Shown piece after piece: positions 51,425 through 57,865 of a stretch of 57,865 bases of DNA. Numbering within the stretch: position 1 is the first letter of the stretch; the number at the start of each line of letters is the position of its first letter. Both the position numbers and the translations under genes were made by a program. The notes under the pieces are model-generated. The model was not told the DNA's origin. It worked only from the letters and a program-made list of their open reading frames with translations, and did not search any database. The stretch is from assembly GCF_000255455.1 (NCBI RefSeq), contig NZ_JH621265.1, positions 6,767-64,631 of the forward strand, given 5' to 3'. This DNA comes from Aquimarina agarilytica ZC1. Its GTDB lineage: Bacteria > Bacteroidota > Bacteroidia > Flavobacteriales > Flavobacteriaceae.

Positions 51425-52516
51425 TTAGGCATTTTCTAAAATACTTTTGTAAACTTCAATATATTGTTTAGCTGCATTTTCCCATGTAAATTTTTTAGAA
51501 TGTTTAATGTATTCATTTATATAGAAGTTTTCATTTGTGTTAAAATCATGCATTCCTTTTGTGAATATATCAGCCATATATTCTGGATCAAAATGATCCC
51601 AGTAAAAGGAGTGTTTTCCTCCAATTTCAGGCAGCGATGATTTATTAGCTAAAAAAACAGGTTTCCCAAAAGTCATAGCTTCTAAGACAGGTAATCCAAA
51701 ACCTTCTCTTAAGGAAGGGAAAGTAAAAGCTAAGCAGTTTTTGTAGTAATAAATTTTTTCGTCATCATTAATACGCCCCACAATGTGAACTCTATTACTT
51801 AATTTTTCATCAATGATTATTTTTTTTAGTCTTTCGGTATATTCTGTTCTAATATCACCAGCAAGTATTAAATTAAGGTCAGGTAAAAATTTGACCATTT
51901 CTATAAGTGTGTGAAAGTTCTTTTTTTCGACCATTTGTCCTATAGAAAAAATAAAAGGTTTATTGGATGGAGGACTAAAAGGCGATGTTTTTAAATCTTT
52001 ATTTGAATTATTAACATTGTTGAAAGTATTACCGTTGTATATCACATATTCAGGTATATTTGGTATTTTAAAGTGTTGGTGTGTACTTCTTTTTGCAAAT
52101 TCGGATATATACACAATAGCATTGCTTCTTGCAATTTTACCTTTGAATTGTTTTATTCTAAAATCTAATCGTTCACCCGAATCTTCTTCCATAAAATTAA
52201 CATCATGTATTGTCAGTAGGTATGGAGTTGATTTTAAAAAAGGTTCAATTTTAGTGTTTTGATTTACAGAATGCCATAAATCAAATTTTGTTTTCACCCT
52301 AAAAAGAGGATAGCGAGTAATCTGCCTATATTTTTTATAAAAAATAGAGTCGCCAAGTTCTTTTTTTACTTTATTTTTATTGTAATTACAAATGATTTTA
52401 TGATCTTTCAGGAAGTCAGTTTCTTCAGCTAAAGCTTTGACTAAATTTAAATTAAATTGGCCAAATCCAGACTTTAAATTGTTGATATTGTGAGTTTCAA
52501 GAAATATTTTTTTCAT
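51425..52516 (-). CDS. Glycosyltransferase, GT4-type (GT-B fold)
   Basis: 363 residues without signal peptide, cytoplasmic or membrane-associated. The N-terminal acceptor domain begins MKKIFLETHNINNLKSGFGQF; the C-terminal donor domain has PFIFSIGQMVEKKNFHTLIE and the GT4 donor-binding motif FPSLREGFGLPVLEAMTFGKPV (E-x7-E pattern). It would move a sugar from a nucleotide donor to a glycan or lipid; the substrates are unknown. It is isolated from other polysaccharide genes. The -7 candidate TAATTTCG upstream is imperfect. Confidence 0.88.
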   Translation of the reverse strand: MKKIFLETHNINNLKSGFGQFNLNLVKALAEETDFLKDHKIICNYNKNKVKKELGDSIFYKKYRQITRYPLFRVKTKFDLWHSVNQNTKIEPFLKSTPYLLTIHDVNFMEEDSGERLDFRIKQFKGKIARSNAIVYISEFAKRSTHQHFKIPNIPEYVIYNGNTFNNVNNSNKDLKTSPFSPPSNKPFIFSIGQMVEKKNFHTLIEMVKFLPDLNLILAGDIRTEYTERLKKIIIDEKLSNRVHIVGRINDDEKIYYYKNCLAFTFPSLREGFGLPVLEAMTFGKPVFLANKSSLPEIGGKHSFYWDHFDPEYMADIFTKGMHDFNTNENFYINEYIKHSKKFTWENAAKQYIEVYKSILENA

Positions 52517-52708
52517 CGAAAAAGTATTGGTGTACCTCTCATAGAGAATTGCGAAATTACAGTTTTAAAATTGTTAATTAAAGTTTTATTATAGTATAAC
52601 TTTAAATTTATGATTTATATTTTGTTTAAGTTGTTTATATCTTAAAAAGCTATAGGTTGTTTAGTTTTTTTAACATTTTGAATTAAAGTATTAAAATCTG
52701 AGCCCATC

Positions 52709-54043
52709 TTATTTTAACTCGTTATCTTTAACCAAAGCAGTCCAAACACTTACTAAACCATTTTCAACTTGTGTCCAAATCGGCCTAATCATACCGTTTA
52801 AGGCATCAATATTATTATAATCGCCAAAAAAGTTTGCTCCTTTTGGGTCAAATGATTGTTCGGAAATGGTATAATTTTTAAAGCTTTTTGCACCATTTTT
52901 TGATACCGCAAGCTGAACACTAACTAGGCTTTTGTTTACAGCATCTTCTTCATAATAAACAATATAAATAAATCCAGTTGAAGGATCGATAGACATCCAA
53001 TTAAAAAAATGGTGTTTTGGGTTGTTGTTTTTGTGTATTATTTGTGGAGCGCTCCAAGTTTTACCTTGATCCTCGGATTTACTTATAACAATATCTGTAT
53101 TATTGGGGGCAGTTTGGTCGGACCAATTTATATAAATAGTTCCTTTGTGTTGGGAATTTGAAGTATCAACACCTGTAACGGGGAAACCATTACTCCTTTT
53201 AACTCCCGGAATAGTAAAACGCCAACCCGACTTTTGAGGAGCAATTTTTGTAGGTTTAGTTAACCAAGTATTCCCACCATCACTGCTTTTAGTAAACCAT
53301 ATATGGTGATCAAAAGCCCAAGCAATATAAATATTTTCACCATCGGTGGATGGGACAGCTCCTTCGGTAGTATAATCATCATCCATACAATCACCTTCAT
53401 GTATACTTATGTTTTTTGGATAACTCCAAGTGTTTCCATAATCATTTGATTTGGAAAAAAGGATACGGGATTTGTCATTAGGATCTTTACTATTGTAGTT
53501 GTCAAATTCAGTCCAGGTAGTATACAAATGATTGTTCTTTGGATTAACACATGCCCATTGTTTGTCTTGTTGTTTGGGAGGGTTTAATCCTATTCCTTTT
53601 CCAGAGGTCCAGGTAATTCCCTTATCATTGCTTTTTTGTATCACAATACGATCTAATATTTTTTTACTTTTCCAATTAGTACCTTCAGGATCACTTAAGT
53701 GGAAATAATAAAAATCACCTTTTGTATCAGCAACAATTGCAGGATCTCCCCAGATGCCATGTGACGAACTTTGTTTTTTAGTAGTCCAAGTAAGTCCGCC
53801 ATCCTTTGATGTATGTATATAATCCAATACACTTGCTGCAACAATATTATTAGGGTTTGTAGGGTCAATACAAATACTAGGTTCGCATGGTCCTAAAGAT
53901 TTTTTATTAGTCTGTGCGTATATTTTTACATTTTTTGGTGTAACCTTAGTATAAATTGTATTTTTATTTTTTTCTAATTTTTTTTTAGAGACACATCCTA
54001 AGCAAATACTCGTTAATAGAATGTAAAGCAGTTTTTGGTTCAT
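52709..54043 (-). CDS. BNR/Asp-box repeat lipoprotein (sialidase-like beta-propeller)
   Basis: 444 residues from the ATG at 54043 (signal MNQKLLYILLTSICLGC, lipidated Cys17); a longer frame to 54079 would run into the divergent gene and lacks a signal peptide at its start. Five to six Asp-box repeats are visible: SKDGGLTWTT, SNDKGITWTS, SNDYGNTWSY, SSDGGNTWLT, SEDQGKTWSA and a degenerate SKNGAKSFKN, indicating a six-bladed propeller as in sialidases. Sialidase catalytic arginines could not be confirmed, so glycosidase activity is open. Its start is 19 bases from the divergent DUF6702-like gene. Confidence 0.8.
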   Translation of the reverse strand: MNQKLLYILLTSICLGCVSKKKLEKNKNTIYTKVTPKNVKIYAQTNKKSLGPCEPSICIDPTNPNNIVAASVLDYIHTSKDGGLTWTTKKQSSSHGIWGDPAIVADTKGDFYYFHLSDPEGTNWKSKKILDRIVIQKSNDKGITWTSGKGIGLNPPKQQDKQWACVNPKNNHLYTTWTEFDNYNSKDPNDKSRILFSKSNDYGNTWSYPKNISIHEGDCMDDDYTTEGAVPSTDGENIYIAWAFDHHIWFTKSSDGGNTWLTKPTKIAPQKSGWRFTIPGVKRSNGFPVTGVDTSNSQHKGTIYINWSDQTAPNNTDIVISKSEDQGKTWSAPQIIHKNNNPKHHFFNWMSIDPSTGFIYIVYYEEDAVNKSLVSVQLAVSKNGAKSFKNYTISEQSFDPKGANFFGDYNNIDALNGMIRPIWTQVENGLVSVWTALVKDNELK

Positions 54044-54062
54044 AGGATAGAAATCATAATTT

Positions 54063-54581
54063 ATGTTAAAAATAGGCAATTTTACAGGACGTTTTTTTAC
54101 TATTACTTTTTTAATAGGATTAACAGTATTTCTATCGTTTTCGGCGCATAAATATTATGCGAGCATCACAAAAATTGAAATTAGTCAACAGGAGCAATTG
54201 ATAAAAGTATATACGCAAGTTTTTGTGGATGATTTTGAAGATGTATTGGAAGCGCGCTACCAATTAAGTAGTATTGACTTTGAAAACTTGAATAAAATAG
54301 AAGAGGAGTTTATTAAAGATTACGTCACAAAAAAAATCCAACTGAAAGTAAATCGGCAGCCATTGGAGCTTCGATTTTTAGGATGTGAAGCAAAAAATGA
54401 ACTATTGTATCTATTTGTAGAAGCTAGTATCAAGGAAAAAGTAAAACGATTTGATGTTGAAAATAGGATGTTACAAGATTTATTTTCAGAACAACAGAAT
54501 ACGATAGATATAACCAACAATAACAGAAAAAAAAGTATGCATTTACATGCAGAAAACCCTTCGGGGACAGTTTATTATTAA
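54063..54581 (+). CDS. DUF6702-like exported protein
   Basis: 172 residues with an N-terminal hydrophobic segment (FFTITFLIGLTVFLSFSAHKYYASITKIE). The HKYYASIT motif after the signal, the mainly beta middle (IEISQQEQLIKVYTQVFVDDFE) and the C-terminal HLHAENPSGTVYY resemble a small flavobacterial family that precedes M1 peptidases. The M1 peptidase gene starts 12 bases after its stop. The role is unknown, possibly a partner of the peptidase. The ATG is only 19 bases from the ATG of the divergent BNR gene. Confidence 0.72.
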   Translation: MLKIGNFTGRFFTITFLIGLTVFLSFSAHKYYASITKIEISQQEQLIKVYTQVFVDDFEDVLEARYQLSSIDFENLNKIEEEFIKDYVTKKIQLKVNRQPLELRFLGCEAKNELLYLFVEASIKEKVKRFDVENRMLQDLFSEQQNTIDITNNNRKKSMHLHAENPSGTVYY

Positions 54582-54593
54582 CAGAACTTATAT

Positions 54594-56849
54594 ATGAAGC
54601 AATTAAGTTATTTATGCATTTTACTAATCACATTTAGTAGTGTAGCACAACAGGATTCTAATTCACACAAAGGACACACCAATCAAAATAAATTTAGGCA
54701 ATTGTATGATGAATTTGCTACACCTAATGTATACAGAAATGCTTCAGGTGCTCCAGGTCATGAATATTACCAACAACAAGCAGATTATAAAATACAAGTA
54801 GTATTAGATGATGAAAAAACAAAGTTAACAGGTGAAGAGACCATTACCTATACCAACAATTCGCCAGATCAATTGGATTTTTTGTGGGTACAGTTAGACC
54901 AAAATAAACGTAGCAAAGATTCCAAAACACTTTTAAGAGATGGTGATAAAATGAAACCTTATTTACCACCAGCAAGGTTTGCAGCTACTTACTTAACAGA
55001 GCCGTTTGACGGAGGATTTAACATAACATCTGTACAAAGTGCCGAAGGTAAAGCATTAAAATACACGATAAATCAAACCATGATGCGTATTGATTTACCA
55101 AAGCCTTTAGCTTCGGGTAAAAAAATAAGCTTTAAAATTAATTGGTGGTATACAATTAATGATCATGTCGCTAAGCGAGGGCGTTCTGGTTATGAGTATT
55201 TTAAAGAAGATGATAATCGTTTGTATGTAATAGCACAGTTTTATCCACGTATGTGTGTGTATAATGATAAAGAAGGTTGGCAAAATGAACAATTTTGGGG
55301 AGATGGTGAGTTTGCATTGAATTTTGGGGATTATGAAGTAGAGATTACCGTGCCGAAGGATCATATATTAGATGCCACAGGGGTACTTCAAAACAGAAAA
55401 GAGGTATTTACTAAAAAAATGCTTACGAGGTATAATGAAGCTTTGGAGAATTATGTGAAGCCAGTAATAATAGTTAGTCAAGAAGAGGCAGAGCTAGCAG
55501 AAAAAACAAAAGAGACAGCGACAAAAACATGGAAATTTAAAGCAGAAAATGTGCGTGATTTTGCTTTTGCATCCTCACGTAAATTTATTTACGAAATGAT
55601 GGCTGTTGATGTTCAAGGAAAAAAGGTAATGGCCGTATCAATGTATCCTAAAGAAGGGAATCCTTTGTGGGAAGAATACAGTACAAAATCAGTTAAAGCA
55701 GCATTACAGACCTACAGTCGAATGACATTTAAATATCCTTACCATAAAGCTATTTCGGTACATTCAAAAAACCAAGGAATGGAATATCCTATGATTTGCT
55801 GGAATTATGGAAGACCAAAGCCAGATGGGACCTATAGTCAGCGTACTCGTAATGGAATGATCAGTGTTATTATCCATGAGGTGGGACATAATTATTTTCC
55901 TATGATAGTAAATAGTGATGAGCGTCAATGGGGTTGGATGGACGAAGGTTTGAATACTTTTTTACAGTACATTACTGAGCAAGATTTTGAAGAAGGCTAT
56001 CCAAGTAGGAGAGGGCCAGTAACAAATATTATACCCTATATGAGCGGTGATCAAAGTGAAATATCACCAATTATGACTCAGGCAGATAATGTAATTCAAT
56101 TAGGAAATAATGCCTACGGTAAACCAGCTACGGCATTAAATATATTACGAGAAACAGTTATGGGGCGTGAAATGTTTGATCATGCATTTAAAGTATATGC
56201 AAACCGTTGGATGTTTAAGCATCCAACACCCGAGGACTTTTTCAGAACTATGGAGGAGGCTTCTGCAATGGACTTAGATTGGTTTTGGCGAGGTTGGTTT
56301 TACACTACAGATGTTACAGATATTGGAATCAAAGAAGTAAAAAAATATTATATATCTAATAAGCCAAACAAAAAAATGAGAGATATATTAAAGGAAAGGA
56401 ATATGCAAGAAAAAGATTTAGTTCCTTTGGTATACGCTGTTGCAGAAGATAGTGAGGATTTTAAAAACGTAGACACAAATAAATCTATAATTGAAAATTC
56501 TCAAAAATTATCAGATTTCTTATTTGATAATTTTACTGCAGAAGAAAGAAAAGCGATGAAAAATCCTAATTTCTTTTATCAGGTTATTTTCAATAAGCCG
56601 GGAGGTTTAGTAATGCCTTTAATTGTAAAATATACCTATGATGATGGTACAAGTGAAACTATAACTTATCCAGCACAGGTTTGGCGTAAAAATGATAATG
56701 AAATAAGTAAAATTATTCCTGCTGTTAAAAAAATAGTTAAAATCGAAGTGGATCCTAAAGCAGAAACGGCTGATATTGATACTTCGAATAATACTTGGCC
56801 TAAGCAAGAAACGACTAGTGTTTTTGACCAGTTCAAAAAGAAGCAATAG
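54594..56849 (+). CDS. M1 family zinc metallopeptidase
   Basis: 751 residues with a signal peptide (MKQLSYLCILLITFSSVAQ). Zinc site HEVGH at 428-432 and Glu451 in WMDEGLN, exactly HExxH-x18-E, the M1 (gluzincin) pattern. The exopeptidase motif before the zinc site reads NQGMEYPMICW in place of GAMEN. An N-terminal saddle domain (about 60-250) precedes the catalytic domain, with a long C-terminal extension. Likely a periplasmic or surface aminopeptidase. Operon partner of the DUF6702-like gene. Confidence 0.92.
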   Translation: MKQLSYLCILLITFSSVAQQDSNSHKGHTNQNKFRQLYDEFATPNVYRNASGAPGHEYYQQQADYKIQVVLDDEKTKLTGEETITYTNNSPDQLDFLWVQLDQNKRSKDSKTLLRDGDKMKPYLPPARFAATYLTEPFDGGFNITSVQSAEGKALKYTINQTMMRIDLPKPLASGKKISFKINWWYTINDHVAKRGRSGYEYFKEDDNRLYVIAQFYPRMCVYNDKEGWQNEQFWGDGEFALNFGDYEVEITVPKDHILDATGVLQNRKEVFTKKMLTRYNEALENYVKPVIIVSQEEAELAEKTKETATKTWKFKAENVRDFAFASSRKFIYEMMAVDVQGKKVMAVSMYPKEGNPLWEEYSTKSVKAALQTYSRMTFKYPYHKAISVHSKNQGMEYPMICWNYGRPKPDGTYSQRTRNGMISVIIHEVGHNYFPMIVNSDERQWGWMDEGLNTFLQYITEQDFEEGYPSRRGPVTNIIPYMSGDQSEISPIMTQADNVIQLGNNAYGKPATALNILRETVMGREMFDHAFKVYANRWMFKHPTPEDFFRTMEEASAMDLDWFWRGWFYTTDVTDIGIKEVKKYYISNKPNKKMRDILKERNMQEKDLVPLVYAVAEDSEDFKNVDTNKSIIENSQKLSDFLFDNFTAEERKAMKNPNFFYQVIFNKPGGLVMPLIVKYTYDDGTSETITYPAQVWRKNDNEISKIIPAVKKIVKIEVDPKAETADIDTSNNTWPKQETTSVFDQFKKKQ

Positions 56850-56899
56850 TTTTTTATTTTAAAGGTACAGCGTATAAATTTTAGAAGGTATTTCCTATT

Positions 56900-56932
56900 G
56901 GCGATTTTTTTGAGTTATTCAAAAAAGTCGCC
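56900..56932. other. Strong hairpin between M1 peptidase and tatA
   Basis: GGCGATTTTTTTGA ... TCAAAAAAGTCGCC: 14-bp arms with one mismatch and a 5-base loop. No T run follows, so it is either an inefficient terminator or an mRNA-stabilising stem. Confidence 0.5.
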
Positions 56933-56961
56933 ATAATTTGTGATGAACATTCTCTTTTATA

Positions 56962-56994
56962 TTGCAAGTTTTTTAAAACTCTATAGTATATTTG
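56962..56994 (+). promoter_or_regulatory. Promoter of tatA, nearly leaderless
   Basis: TTG (56962-56964), 22 bases, TATATTTG (56987-56994). The ATG begins 5 bases later, so the predicted transcription start falls at or beside the start codon. Confidence 0.55.
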
Positions 56995-56998
56995 CAGT

Positions 56999-57283
56999 AT
57001 GATGCATATTCCTTTATTTATTAGTGGAGCCGAAATTGCTTTTATTGTATTTATATTAGTAATGGTTTTTGGTGCGGATAAAATTCCTGAAATAGCTCGA
57101 GGCTTAGGAAAAGGGATGCGTCAGATAAAAGATGCGACTAACGAAATCAAACGTGAAATTACCGATAGTGCTCAAGATATTGACCTTCAAAATAATCCTA
57201 TTACAAAGGATATAACCGAAACAGTTAAAGATGTACAAAAAGACATTGATGATTTAACGGGACCAATTAAAAGAACATTTTAA
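56999..57283 (+). CDS. tatA: Sec-independent protein translocase TatA/E
   Basis: 94 residues. Single N-terminal membrane helix (IAFIVFILVMVFGADKIPEIARGLGKG) with the FG hinge and amphipathic helix of TatA, followed by a charged tail. Forms the pore of the twin-arginine pathway for folded proteins. Length is normal. Two ATGs in tandem open the frame; either could serve. No tatB or tatC lies in the window. Confidence 0.93.
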   Translation: MMHIPLFISGAEIAFIVFILVMVFGADKIPEIARGLGKGMRQIKDATNEIKREITDSAQDIDLQNNPITKDITETVKDVQKDIDDLTGPIKRTF

Positions 57284-57355
57284 AATAGTGTTTTAATTTC
57301 ACCTTATTGGTATTTTTTAATATATTGTATATGAGAATTATACAAAAAATATTAA

Positions 57356-57664
57356 GTGGTTAAAATATTATTACACTTTTCAATAGTTATACTTTCTTTA
57401 CATGAAATGGTAGCTCAAATAGATGCTAATTCACTTATGGGAATACCAATGGCTACCACAGCCGAAAGATTAGCCATTACAGGAATTACTGAAGGGAATA
57501 TGGTTTATGATACTGATATCAATAGACTTTTCGAATACACGGCTACAGGTTGGTTAGAGATTTTAACATCAAATAACACTTATTTAGGTGTATTTCAGAT
57601 TACTGGAGCTACACCGGCACAAATTACAGTTCCAGGGATTCCATTTGTATCAAAATTATTTTAG
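57356..57664 (+). pseudogene. Truncated or degraded secreted-protein gene
   Basis: 102 codons from a GTG (no ATG at the start of the frame). It has a weak signal (VKILLHFSIVILSLHEMVAQ), then QIDANSLMGIPMATTAERLAI and VYDTDINRLFEYTATGWLEIL, a pattern I associate with flavobacterial secreted proteins that normally run on for another hundred or more residues after GIPF. Here the frame stops at VSKLF. The missing ATG and abrupt end suggest decay, though a short real gene is possible. Confidence 0.45.
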
Positions 57665-57828
57665 TGTCTAATATAAATAATTCAGGTTGAGGTATAAGCG
57701 ATTAATTTCGGTAGGATATTATTTATTGTTTTTTTTGTTTTTGAGTATCCGTCCGAGCAACTACGTTTTAGATTTTTACTGATATCCAGGCGCATTCAGA
57801 GAATGCCTGATTCTCATAAATTATACAT

Positions 57829-57865
57829 AAAAAATCCAAAATTTGATAAATTCAAGTTTTGGATT
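57829..57865 (-). terminator. Terminator of a minus-strand gene beyond the window
   Basis: On the minus strand AATCCAAAA ... TTTTGGATT (9-bp perfect arms), followed by a T run. A separate imperfect hairpin AGGC[GC]ATTC / GAATGCCT lies at 57788-57808. Confidence 0.6.

Noticed and set aside
1..57865. Insertion sequence, prophage, restriction or toxin-antitoxin genes
   Set aside because: No transposase, integrase, phage structural, nuclease-methylase or toxin motifs were seen in any supported frame.

Overview
The window is low-GC chromosomal DNA (about one third G+C by eye) from a member of the Bacteroidota, most likely a marine Flavobacteriaceae. The evidence is a type IX secretion system (T9SS) gene (porT), a T9SS type B cargo protein followed by PorP/SprF-family and OmpA-family genes, a menaquinone methyltransferase, a DUF547 protein, many lipoproteins (one with an SDDDD surface-export signal), and promoters of the Bacteroidota type (TTTG/TTG, then TAnnTTTG) with no Shine-Dalgarno sequences. 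I saw no transposase, integrase, CRISPR array, tRNA or rRNA, so this is ordinary core chromosome with accessory islands of secreted proteins.

Layout. 1-5.5 kb: porT (cut by the window edge) and ubiE/menG on the minus strand, then a trkA-trkH-ypdA potassium-uptake and thiol-redox operon. 5.5-7.8 kb: a lipoprotein with an arginine-rich C-terminus and two previously unmarked small genes coding related 56- and 52-residue proteins. 7.8-15.3 kb: the methionine/SAM region, with metK behind a SAM-II-type riboswitch and metX-osmC-metZ behind a SAM-I riboswitch. Between them lie an NDH-2 gene and a two-gene unit of a cysteine-free thioredoxin-fold protein and a cysteine-containing secreted protein. 15.4-22.3 kb: an Ig-repeat acidic lipoprotein and two aconitases of different families. 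22.7-33.8 kb: a large lipoprotein, rnhB, a putative porin, priA, a double-FAS1 lipoprotein, a DUF547 protein and a small membrane protein. 34-40 kb: pheT diverging from pta-ackA. 40.5-42.5 kb: two paralogous secreted proteins with PilJ-like sensor motifs. 42.5-49.2 kb: the T9SS adhesin, PorP/SprF and OmpA operon. 50-57.9 kb: an AEC transporter, a glycosyltransferase, a BNR-repeat lipoprotein, a DUF6702-like plus M1 peptidase operon, tatA, and a probably truncated gene.

How the genes fit together. The two riboswitches place methionine synthesis (metX, metZ) and its conversion to SAM (metK) under SAM feedback, using two structurally unrelated RNA sensors. Aconitase, NDH-2 and menG belong to respiratory central metabolism, and pta-ackA to acetate/acetyl-phosphate exchange. 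PorT, the type B adhesin, PorP/SprF, the OmpA protein and TatA belong to protein export and surface anchoring.

The items most worth following up are the paralogous small-protein pair, the SAM-II/SAM-I pair (with an unusually long spacer after the SAM-II aptamer), the paired PilJ-like proteins, the cysteine-free thioredoxin-fold unit, and a degenerate dispersed repeat that occurs in at least three intergenic gaps.
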